A stretch of 64,000 nt of DNA from Glebionis coronaria (taxonomy: Eukaryota; Streptophyta; Magnoliopsida; Asterales; Asteraceae). Shown in pieces: positions 35,919-46,500 of this stretch. The stretch lies in assembly GCA_025667525.1 (NCBI GenBank), contig CM046876.1, positions 24,825,224 through 24,889,223 of the forward strand, written 5' to 3'. Numbering within the stretch: position 1 is the stretch's first letter; each line of letters opens with the position of its first letter. The notes beneath the pieces were generated by a model, which saw only the letters and a program-made list of their open reading frames with translations, had not been told where the DNA came from and ran no database searches. A program made the translations under genes and the position numbers.

Positions 35919-38900
35919 ATGCCACCGCGAAAAAATGTGAATCAAAGAGATCTCCGAGACGTGGAGATAGATGATCTCAGGAGGGAAGTTCAGCAACTAC
36001 AAGAAGAACTAGCCCGCTTGAAAGTAGTTAACGAAGAGGATCAAATTCATGACGATGATTCAGGTGGGGACGAGGAATATGACAATCCTTTTGGCTTTTC
36101 ATCCGCTTCTGATTCAGGTCCTTCTAATCAGCATCGAAGGGTAAGAAGGAGTAGACATGATTTTGATTTTAAAGTTGATATCCCTGAATTTGATGGAAAG
36201 GTACAACCTGATGAGTTTCTTGACTGGTTGCATACGGTTGAGAAGGTTTTTGACTTTAAGGACGTGTCCGAGGATCGAAAAGTGAAGCTTGTTGCTATAA
36301 AGCTTCGAAAACATGCTGGTTTATGGTGGGAGAATTTGAAGAGGAGAAGGGTTCGTGAAGGTAGAAAAACTATTCGAAATTGGGAGAAGATGAAAAGGGA
36401 GCTGAAGAGAAGGTTTCTGCCTGAAAGTTATAGGCAAGATTCTTTTTTAAAATTGCACAGCTTAAAGCAACAAGATAAGTCCGTTGAAGAGTACACTTGT
36501 GAATTTGATCACCTTATGATTAAATGTGACATCGTTGAACCCGAAGAACAGACTATTGCTCGTTACCTAGGTGGATTACGGTCCGAAATCAGTAACGTCG
36601 TCGAGTTACAACCTTACTGGACTTACGCTGATGTTTGTAAACTTGCTGTGAGAGTGGAGAACCAACAAAAAGAAAAGCGTGGGAGTTTTCCTCGATCCAT
36701 CAACAAGGAAGGCTCTACAAGTAGTGGCAAGACACCCGTGATCGCCCCAAAGGTTTCTGAAAAAAAAGACAAACAAGTTGTAGGTTCCTCAAGTAATGGT
36801 GCGAGAAAGTGTTTCAAGTGTCACGGATATGGGCATATTGCTTCAGAATGTCCAAATCGCAAAGTGATAACCTTAATTGAAGAAGACATCTTTGAAGAAT
36901 CTGCTCTTGAGGATGATGTGAACCATATTGAAGAAGTTGTGTATCCTGATGAAGGAGAAACTTTGGTCATACGGCGAAACTTGAATATGGTCCCGGTTAA
37001 AGACGATGAATGGTTACGAAATAGCATTTTTTATACTCGGTGCACATGTATTGGGAAGGTGTGTAATGTCATTATTGATGGGGGTAGTTGCTCAAATGTT
37101 GTAGCTACTAGTATGGTGGAAAAGTTGCAGCTAAAAACAGAAGATCATCCCCGTCCTTACAATATACACTGGATTAGAAAAGGCAACGAAGTGAAGGTAA
37201 ATAAGAGGTGCTTAGTTCACTTCTCTATAGGCAAAAATTACAAAGATGAAGTTTGGTGCGATGTTGTGCCTATGGACGCAGCCCACTTGTTATTGGGACG
37301 ACCATGGCAATATGACCGAAGAGTTATTCATGATGGGTACAAGAACACGTACTCTTTTATCACCAATGGAGTTCGGGTTGTTTTGACGCCACTAAGACCT
37401 GAAACTTTGTTACCGTGTGTTAAGGAGAAAGATGTGTCTCTTATATCAGGTTCTTGCATTGAAAAGCAAATGTTGGAGTCTCAAATGGGATATGTTCTTG
37501 TAGTGATGGAGGAATCAAGATCTCAAGTTGCAGAGCATAACCCTTTAGTGCGGGCAATATTGGAAGACTTCAATGACGTAATTCCAAATGAAATCCCAAC
37601 AGGCCTTCCTCCTATGCGTGACGTACAACATTCCATTGATTTTGTTCCCGGATCCGTCTTACCTAATAAGGCAGCCTATCGTATGAATCCAAAGGAGCAT
37701 GAGGAGCTGCAACGTCAAGTCGATGAACTTTTGAAGAAAGGTGTTTTGCAAGAAAGTAAAAGTCCTTGTGCTGTTCCAGCCTTGTTAGTCCCAAAAAAAG
37801 ATGGATCTTGGCGTATGTGTGTGGATAGTAGGGCTATTAACCGGATCACTATCAAGTATAGGTTTCCTATACCTCGTCTTGATGATCTCCTTGATCAACT
37901 ATTTGGGGCTGTGGTATTCTCCAAGGTTGACCTCCGTAGCGGTTATCATCAAATACGAATTAGGCCTGGAGATGAGTGGAAGACGGCTTTCAAGACGAAA
38001 AGTGGTCTTTATGAATGGTTAGTGATGCCTTTCGGCCTTTCTAACGCTCCTAGTACTTTTATGCGTGCCATGACACAGATTTTTAGACCTTTGATAGAGA
38101 AGTGTGTTGTTGTTTACTTTGACGACATCTTGGTATACAGCAAAACGCATGAGGAGCATGGGCAACATCTGAAAGAAGTGTTCCAAATTTTGCGAAAGAA
38201 TAAATTGTACGCCAATCTTAAAAAGTGTGATTTTTTTTCTGATAAAATTACATTTTTAGGTTATATTGTGACTTCGACAGGGATTGAAGTTGATCACGAG
38301 AAAGTCGAAGCCATTTTGAGTTGGCCGGTACCTAAAAATATTCATGATGTGCGAAGTTTTCATGGGTTGGTGTCGTTTTATCGCAGATTTATTAGAGATT
38401 TTAGCACTCTTGTTGCACCTATAACTGAGTGTCTAAAAGGGAGTTCTTTTCAATGGACCGAGGAAGCACAAAAGTGTTTTGATGTTGTTAAGAGAAAGAT
38501 GGCAGCAGCTCCTGTTCTTGTGCTTCCAAATTTTGAGAATATATTTGAAGTTGAATGTGATGCTTCAAATGTTGGAATTGGTGGAGTTTTAAGCCAAGGA
38601 GGAAAACCAATTTCATTTTTTAGTGAGAAACTCAATGATGCCAAGAGAAAATATACTACATATGATAAAGAGTTTTACGCCATAGTTCGCACTCTTGAGC
38701 ATTGGAGTCACTACTTACTACCTAATGAGTTCGTTCTTTTTTCTGATCACGAGGCGTTGAAATACTTAAACAGTCAACATAAAGTCAACCGTCGCCATGC
38801 CAAATGGGTTGAGTTTCTCCAATCATATTCATTTTCTCTCAAGCATAAGGCGGGAAAATTGAATAAAGTGGCTGATGCGCTAAGTCGAAGGCATTGTCTT

Positions 38901-40256
38901 TTGCAAATCATGGAGGCCAAGGTTCTAGGTTTCGAGGTAATTAAAGACTTGTACGATGATGATTGTGACTTTGGTACTACATGGAAGAGCTGTAGTAAGG
39001 CACCCGTTAATAATTACTTACGATATGACGGTTTTCTTTTCAAAAGCAATCGGTTATGTGTTCCTCAATGTTCTTTAAGGGAAGAAATTATTCGAGAGAC
39101 ACACGAAGGGGGGCTAGCAGGTCATTTCGGGCGAGACAAAACATTGGCGGCTGTTCAAGAAAAGTTTTTTTGGCCTAAGATGGGACAGGATGTTAAGAGG
39201 CTTGTTGATCGGTGTGTTACTTGTCACAAGGCTAAAACTCATGCAACAAATGCAGGTTTGTATACTCCTCTTCCTGTTCCAAATTCTCCATGGGAAGATG
39301 TAAGCATGGATTTTGTTCTTGGGTTGCCTCGTAGTCAAAGAAACAAAGATTCTGTTATGGTTGTTGTCGATCGATTCTCTAAGATGGCACACTTCCTTCC
39401 ATGTAACAAAACGATGGATGCCTCTCATGTGGCAGACCTTTATTTTAGAGAAATTGTCAAGCTTCATGGCATTCCAAAGACAATTACATCAGATCGTGAT
39501 GTGAAATTTGTGAGTCACTTTTGGCGAACACTATGGAGGAAACTAGGAACCAAGCTACAATTCAGCACCACATGTCACCCGCAAACTGATGGTCAAACGG
39601 AGGTTGTGAACAGGACTTTGGGAAACCTTCTCAGAAGCTTGATCAAAAAGAATATTAGAGAGTGGGACTTGCAACTAGCACATGCGGAATTTGCCTATAA
39701 TCACTCAATGAGCCAAACTACTGGCCGAAGTCCATTTGAAGTTGTTTATGGTTTAAATCCAATCACCCCACTAGACTTGACTCCTATTGAAACTAAATAT
39801 CAGTTTAGTGGAGATGCAGAAGAAAGAGTCAAGTTTATTAAGAAACTACATGAAGAGGTTCGCAAAAAGATCGTGACACAAAACGAAAAGTACAAGGCAC
39901 GAGCTGATAAACATCGAAAGCATGTCCAGTTTAATGAGGGAGACATGGTGTGGATACATCTCCGTAAGGGTCGATTTCCTCCTGGAAAGTATGCAAAACT
40001 CAAGCCAAGAGCTGATGGTCCCTTTAAAGTATTAAGACGAATTGGTGATAATGCTTATAAGTTAGAGCTGCCCGAAAGTTATGAAGTTTCTGATATCTTC
40101 AATGTTACTGATTTATCTCCATATTATCAAGACTCTGAAAGTCGAGACTCGAGGGCGAGTCTTCTTGAACCAGGGGAGCCTGATATAAATGCCAATAACA
40201 AGTATCAACAATATCTGTTGAGTTACCAGCCTTTTGAGTCTCCTGTGACTTTATGA
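35919..40256 (+). CDS. Gag-Pol polyprotein of the CRM-like element
   Basis: 1,445 codons, single open frame from the first ATG after the primer site. Order: N-terminal coiled coil (about 10-40); retrotransposon gag domain (about 85-230); CCHC zinc knuckle C-F-K-C-H-G-Y-G-H-I-A-S-E-C at 298-311; aspartic protease with D-G-G-S-C-S-N near 386; reverse transcriptase with Y-F-D-D at 733-736; RNase H beginning near 877 (V-E-C-D, Y-D-K-E, S-D-H-E); integrase HHCC zinc finger (about 1,062-1,105) and the D, D, E core (S-M-D-F-V, S-D-R-D-V, Q-T-E-V-V); GPY/F-type domain (A-D-G-P-F-K-V); then a short tail encoded by the 3' LTR. All catalytic residues I looked for are present. It copies and integrates the element. 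Likely active or only recently silent. Confidence 0.93.
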   Translation: MPPRKNVNQRDLRDVEIDDLRREVQQLQEELARLKVVNEEDQIHDDDSGGDEEYDNPFGFSSASDSGPSNQHRRVRRSRHDFDFKVDIPEFDGKVQPDEFLDWLHTVEKVFDFKDVSEDRKVKLVAIKLRKHAGLWWENLKRRRVREGRKTIRNWEKMKRELKRRFLPESYRQDSFLKLHSLKQQDKSVEEYTCEFDHLMIKCDIVEPEEQTIARYLGGLRSEISNVVELQPYWTYADVCKLAVRVENQQKEKRGSFPRSINKEGSTSSGKTPVIAPKVSEKKDKQVVGSSSNGARKCFKCHGYGHIASECPNRKVITLIEEDIFEESALEDDVNHIEEVVYPDEGETLVIRRNLNMVPVKDDEWLRNSIFYTRCTCIGKVCNVIIDGGSCSNVVATSMVEKLQLKTEDHPRPYNIHWIRKGNEVKVNKRCLVHFSIGKNYKDEVWCDVVPMDAAHLLLGRPWQYDRRVIHDGYKNTYSFITNGVRVVLTPLRPETLLPCVKEKDVSLISGSCIEKQMLESQMGYVLVVMEESRSQVAEHNPLVRAILEDFNDVIPNEIPTGLPPMRDVQHSIDFVPGSVLPNKAAYRMNPKEHEELQRQVDELLKKGVLQESKSPCAVPALLVPKKDGSWRMCVDSRAINRITIKYRFPIPRLDDLLDQLFGAVVFSKVDLRSGYHQIRIRPGDEWKTAFKTKSGLYEWLVMPFGLSNAPSTFMRAMTQIFRPLIEKCVVVYFDDILVYSKTHEEHGQHLKEVFQILRKNKLYANLKKCDFFSDKITFLGYIVTSTGIEVDHEKVEAILSWPVPKNIHDVRSFHGLVSFYRRFIRDFSTLVAPITECLKGSSFQWTEEAQKCFDVVKRKMAAAPVLVLPNFENIFEVECDASNVGIGGVLSQGGKPISFFSEKLNDAKRKYTTYDKEFYAIVRTLEHWSHYLLPNEFVLFSDHEALKYLNSQHKVNRRHAKWVEFLQSYSFSLKHKAGKLNKVADALSRRHCLLQIMEAKVLGFEVIKDLYDDDCDFGTTWKSCSKAPVNNYLRYDGFLFKSNRLCVPQCSLREEIIRETHEGGLAGHFGRDKTLAAVQEKFFWPKMGQDVKRLVDRCVTCHKAKTHATNAGLYTPLPVPNSPWEDVSMDFVLGLPRSQRNKDSVMVVVDRFSKMAHFLPCNKTMDASHVADLYFREIVKLHGIPKTITSDRDVKFVSHFWRTLWRKLGTKLQFSTTCHPQTDGQTEVVNRTLGNLLRSLIKKNIREWDLQLAHAEFAYNHSMSQTTGRSPFEVVYGLNPITPLDLTPIETKYQFSGDAEERVKFIKKLHEEVRKKIVTQNEKYKARADKHRKHVQFNEGDMVWIHLRKGRFPPGKYAKLKPRADGPFKVLRRIGDNAYKLELPESYEVSDIFNVTDLSPYYQDSESRDSRASLLEPGEPDINANNKYQQYLLSYQPFESPVTL
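40168..40180 (+). other. Polypurine tract inside the coding region
   Basis: GAACCAGGGGAGCC lies directly before the 3' LTR start TGATAT (40,181). The purine core AGGGGAG primes plus-strand synthesis. It is read in frame as part of the polyprotein (E-P-G-E-P), so protein and priming functions overlap. Confidence 0.65.
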
Positions 40257-40553
40257 TAAGTATTAGTTATTTATATCTTATTTAATAAGCCTTTTGGCAT
40301 GTCCAGGTGTTAAACCTTATAAATAGTTGTTGCTAAGCCAAGTATGGCATTCAAGTTTTATTCAGATTTCACTAATAAAATTAAAGCTATAAGCTTTCGT
40401 TTTTATTGTTCTGTATCTCTTTGGTATTTCCATCGAGTGGTGAACCTATATATGCCCTGTATCTTCAAGGTGGATTCCTTGAAGTGGTGAGCATCTTTTC
40501 CCATTTTTATCAGGCCTCGTACATCCTTTTACCACTTACTTACCCCGGTATCA
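40181..40553 (+). repeat. CRM-like element 3' LTR (373 bp)
   Basis: By eye an identical copy of 35,518-35,890. Its first 76 bp also encode the end of the polyprotein and its TGA stop (40,254-40,256). The target duplication TCTAA follows and then the satellite resumes. Confidence 0.95.
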
Positions 40554-43500
40554 TCTAACCTATAACCGTAACATATCGACTCATCAGTTGAACCTATAAC
40601 GTATAACCCTAGCATATCGACTCATCACGTGAACCTATAACGTATAACTCTAGCATATCGACTCATCAGTTGAACATCTAACGTATATCCGTAACATATC
40701 GACTCATCAGTTGAACCTATAACGTATAACCCTAGCATATCGACTCATCAGTTGAACCTCTAACGTATAACCGTAGCATATCGACTCATCAGTTGAACCT
40801 ATAACGTATAACCCTAGCATATCGACTTAGCAGTTGAACCTCTATCGTATAACCGTAGCATATCGACTAATCAGTTGAACCTCTAACGTATAACCGTAAC
40901 ATATCGACTCATCAGTTGAACCTCGAACGTATAACCCTAGCATATCGACTCATCAGTTGAACCTCTAACGTATAACCGTACCATATCGACTCATTAGTTG
41001 AACCTATAACGTATAACCCTAGCATATCGACTTAGCAGTTGAACCTCTAGCGTATAACCGTAGCATATCGACTAATCAGTTGAACCTCTAACGTATAACC
41101 GTAACATATCGACTCATCAGTTGAACCTCTAACGTACAACCCTAGCATATCGACTCATCAGTTGATCCTCTAACGTATAACCGTAGCATATCGACTTATC
41201 AGTTGAACCTCTAACGTATAACCATAACGTATCAACTCATTAGTTGAACCTCTAACGTATAACCCTAGTATATCGACTCATCAGTTGAACCTCTAACGTA
41301 TAATCCTAGCTTATCGACTCATTAGTTGAACCTCTAACATATAACCGTAACATATCGACTCATTAGTTGAACCTCTAACGTATAACCGTAACATATCGAC
41401 TCATCATTTGAACCTTTAACGTATAACCCTAGCATATCGACTCATCAGTTGAACCTCTAACGTATAAGCATAACATATCGACTCATCAGTTGAACCTCTA
41501 ACATATAACCTTAGCATATCGACTCATCAATTGAACCTATAACGTATAACCGTAACATATCGACTCATCAGTTGAACCTCTAACGTATAACCCTAGCATA
41601 TCGACTCATCAGTTGAACCTATAACGTATAACCCTAGCATATCGACTAATCAGTTGAACCTCTAACATATAACCGTAGCATATCGACTCATCAGTTTAAC
41701 CTATTACGTATAACCCTAGCATATCGACTTATCAGTTGATCCTCTAACGTATAACCGTAGCATATCGACTCATCAGTTGAACCTCTAACGTATAACCGTA
41801 ACATATCGACACATCAGTTGAACTTGTAACGTATAACCCTAGCATATCGACTCATCAATTGAACCTCTAACATATAATCGTAACATATCGACTCATCAGT
41901 TGAACCTATAACGTATAACCCTAGCATATGGACTCATCAGTTGAACCTCTAACGTATAACCGTAACATATCGACTCATCAGTTGAACCTATAACGTATAA
42001 CCCTAGCATATTGACTCATCAGTTGAACCTATAACGTATAACCCTAGCATATCGACTCATCAGTTGAACATCTAACGTATAACCGTAACATATCGACTCA
42101 TCAGTTGAACCTATAACGTATAACCCTAGCATATCGACTCATCAGTTGAACCTCTAACATATAACCGTAGCATATCGACTCATCAATTGAACCTCTAACG
42201 TATAACCCTAGCATATCGACTCATCAGTTGAACCTCTAACGTATAACCATAACATATCGACTCATCAATTGAACCTCTAACGTATAACCCTAGCATATCG
42301 ACTCATCAGTTGAACCTCTAACGTATAACCCTAGCATTCTAGCATATCGACTCATCAGTTGAACCTCTAACGTATAACCCTAATATTCTAGCATATCGAC
42401 TCATCAGTTTAACCTCTAACGTATAACCGTAACATATCGACTTATCAGTTGAACCTCTAACATATAACCCTTGCATATCGACTCATCAGTTGAACCTCTA
42501 ACGTATAACCATAACATATCGACTCATCAGTAGAACCTCTAACGTATAACCCTAGCTTATCGACTCATTAGTTGACCTCTAACGTATTACCGTAACATGT
42601 CAAATCATTAGTTGAACCTCTAACGTATAATTGTAACATATCGACTCATCATTTGAACCTTTAACGTATAACCCTAGCATATCGACTCATCAGTTGAACC
42701 TATAACGTATAACCGTAACATATCGACTCATCAGTTGAACCTCTAACGTATAACCCTATCATATCGACTCATCAGTTGAACCTATAACGTATAACCCTAG
42801 CATATCGACTCATCAGTTGAACCTCTAACATATAACCGTAGCATATCGACTCATTAGTTGAACCTCTAACGTATAACCGTAACATATCGACTCATCATTT
42901 GAACCTTTAACGTATAACCCTAGCATATCGACTCATCAGTTGAACCTCTAACGTATAAGCATAACATATCGACTCATCAGTTGAACCTCTAACATATAAC
43001 CTTAGCATATCGACTCATCAATTGAACCTATAACGTATAACCGTAACATATCGACTCATCAGTTGAACCTCTAACGTATAACCCTAGCATATCGACTCAT
43101 CAGTTGAACCTATAACGTATAACCCTAGCATATCGACTAATCAGTTGAACCTCTAACATATAACCGTAGCATATCGACTCATCAGTTTAACCTATTACGT
43201 ATAACCCTAGCATATCGACTTATCAGTTGATCCTCTAACGTATAACCGTAGCATATCGACTCATCAGTTGAACCTCTAACGTATAACCGTAACATATCGA
43301 CACATCAGTTGAACTTGTAACGTATAACCCTAGCATATCGACTCATCAATTGAACCTCTAACATATAATCGTAACATATCGACTCATCAGTTGAACCTAT
43401 AACGTATAACCCTAGCATATGGACTCATCAGTTGAACCTCTAACGTATAACCGTAACATATCGACTCATCAGTTGAACCTATAACGTATAACCCTAGCAT

Positions 43501-46500
43501 ATTGACTCATCAGTTGAACCTATAACGTATAACCCTAGCATATCGACTCATCAGTTGAACATCTAACGTATAACCGTAACATATCGACTCATCAGTTGAA
43601 CCTATAACGTATAACCCTAGCATATCGACTCATCAGTTGAACCTCTAACATATAACCGTAGCATATCGACTCATCAATTGAACCTCTAACGTATAACCCT
43701 AGCATATCGACTCATCAGTTGAACCTCTAACGTATAACCATAACATATCGACTCATCAATTGAACCTCTAACGTATAACCCTAGCATATCGACTCATCAG
43801 TTGAACCTCTAACGTATAACCCTAGCATTCTAGCATATCGACTCATCAGTTGAACCTCTAACGTATAACCCTAATATTCTAGCATATCGACTCATCAGTT
43901 TAACCTCTAACGTATAACCGTAACATATCGACTTATTAGTTGAACCTCTAACATATAACCCTTGCATATCGACTCATCAGTTGAACCTCTAACGTATAAC
44001 CATAACATATCGACTCATCAGTTGAACCTCTAACGTATAACCCTAGCTTATCGACTCATTAGTTGACCTCTAACGTATTACCGTAACATGTCGAATCATT
44101 ATTTGAACCTCTAACGTATAATTGTAACATATCGACTCATCATTTGAACCTTTAACGTATAACCCTAGCATATCGACTCATCAGTTGAACCTATAACGTA
44201 TAACCGTAACATATCGACTCATCAGTTGAACCTCTAACGTATAACCCTATCATATCGACTCATCAGTTGAACCTATAACGTATAACCCTAGCATATCGAC
44301 TCATCAGTTGAACCTCTAACATATAACCGTAGCATATCGACTCATCAGTTGAACCTATAACGTATAACCCTAGCATATCAACTTATCAGTTGAACCTCTA
44401 ACGTATAACCGTAGCATATCGACTTATCAGTTGAACCTCTAACGTATAACCGTAGCATATCGACTCATAAGTTGAAACTCTAACGTATAACCGTAACATA
44501 TCGACTCATCAGTTGAACTTGTAACGTATAATCCTAGCATATCGACTCATCAATTGAACCTCTAACGTATAATCGTAACATATCGACTCATCAGTTGAAC
44601 CTATAACGTATAACCCTAGCATATCGACTCATCACTTGAACCTCTAACCTATAACCTAACATATCGACTCATCAGTTGAACCTATAACGTATAACCCTAG
44701 CATATCGACTCATCACGTGAACCTATAACGTATAACCCTAGCATATCGACTCATCAGTTGAACATCTAACGTATATCCGTAACATATCGACTCATCAGTT
44801 GAACCTATAACGTATAACCCTAGCATATCGACTCATCAGTTGAACCTCTAACGTATAACCGTAGCATATCGACTCATCAGTTGAACCTATAACGTATAAC
44901 CCTAGCATATCGACTCATCAGTTGAACCTATAACATATAACCCTAGCATATCGACTTAGCAGTTGAACCTCTATCGTATAACCGTAGCATATCGACTAAT
45001 CAGTTGAACCTCTAACGTATAACCGTAACATATCGACTCATCAGTTGAACCTCTAACGTATAACCCTAGCATATCGACTCATCAGTTGAACCTCTAACGT
45101 ATAACCGTAGTGTAACGACTCATTAGTTGAACCTATAACGTATAACCCTAGCATATCGACTTAGCAGTTGAACCTCTAACGTATAACCGTAGCATATCGA
45201 CTAATCAGTTGAACCTCTAACGTATAACCGTAACATATCGACTCATCAGTTGAACCTCTAACGTACAACCCTAGCATATCGACTTATCAGTTGATCCTCT
45301 AACGTATAACCGTAACATATCGACTCATCGGTTGAACCTCTAACGTATAACCCTAGCATATCGACTCATCAGCTGAACCTATAACGTATAACCGTAACAT
45401 ATCGACTCATCAGTTGAACCTCTAACGTATAACCCTAGCATATCGACTCATCAGTTGAACCTCTAACGTATAACCCTAGCATATTGACTCGTCAGTTGAA
45501 CCTCTAACGTATAACCGTAGCATATCGACTCATCAGTTGAACCTATAATGTATAACCCTAGCATATCGACTTAGTAGTTGAACCTCTAACATATAACCGT
45601 AGCATATCGACTAAACAGTTGAACCTCTAACGTATAACCGTAACATATCGACTCATCAGTTGAACCTCTAACGTATAACCCTAGCATATCGACTCATCAG
45701 TTGAACCTCTAACGTATAACCGTAACATATCGACTCATCAGTTGAACCTCTAACGTATAATCCTAGCATATCGACTCATCAGTTGAACCTCTAACGTATA
45801 ACCGTAGCAGATCGACTCATCAGTTAAACCTATAACGTATAACCCTAGCATATCGACTTAGCAGTTGAACCTCTAACGTATAACCGTAGCATATCGACTA
45901 ATCAGTAGAACCTCTAACGTATAACCGTAACATATCGACTCATGAGTTGAACCTCTAACGTATAACCCTAGCATGTCGACTCATCCGTTGAACCTCTAAC
46001 GTATAACCGTAGCATATCGACTAATCAGTTGAACCTCTAACGTATAACCCTAGCATATCGACTCATCAGTTGAATGTCTAACGTATAACCCTAGCATTCT
46101 AGCATATCGACTCATCAATTGAACCTCTAACGTATAACCGTAACATATTGACTTATCAATTGAACCTCTAACGTATAACCCTAGCATATCGACTCATCAG
46201 TTGAAGCTGTAACGTATAACCATAACATATCGACTCATCAGTTGAACCTCTAACGTATAACCCTAGCATATCGACTCATCAGTTGAACCTCTAACGTATA
46301 ACCCTAGCTTATCGACTCATTAGTGGAACCTCTAACGTATAACCGTAACATATCGACTCATTAGTTGAACCTCTAACGTATAACCGTAACATATCGACTC
46401 ATCAGTTGAACCTCTAACGTATAACCCAAGCATATCCTCATCAGTTGAACCTCTAACGTATAACCCAAGCATATCGACTCATCAGTAGAACCTATAACGT

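Larger units (their letters stand above)
35518..40553 (+). mobile_element. Ty3/gypsy CRM-like chromovirus, structurally complete
   Basis: The element is 5,036 bp, flanked by a perfect 5-bp duplication TCTAA (35,513-35,517; 40,554-40,558). The 373-bp LTRs look identical, so insertion is recent. One open gag-pol frame has all domains in Ty3 order (integrase last). The frame runs 25 codons into the 3' LTR and the polypurine tract lies inside the coding region, a layout known for CRM centromeric retrotransposons. No classical chromodomain is seen; a short Ser/Arg-Glu-Pro-Gly-Glu tail follows the GPY/F-type domain, as in the CRM 'CR' motif. It sits inside the satellite, and an unoccupied paralogous site exists near 44,640. 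Confidence 0.9.

Noticed and set aside
35743..35940. 65-codon frame across the 5' LTR end and primer site
   Set aside because: It overlaps LTR, primer site and the start of the polyprotein in another frame; a chance frame.
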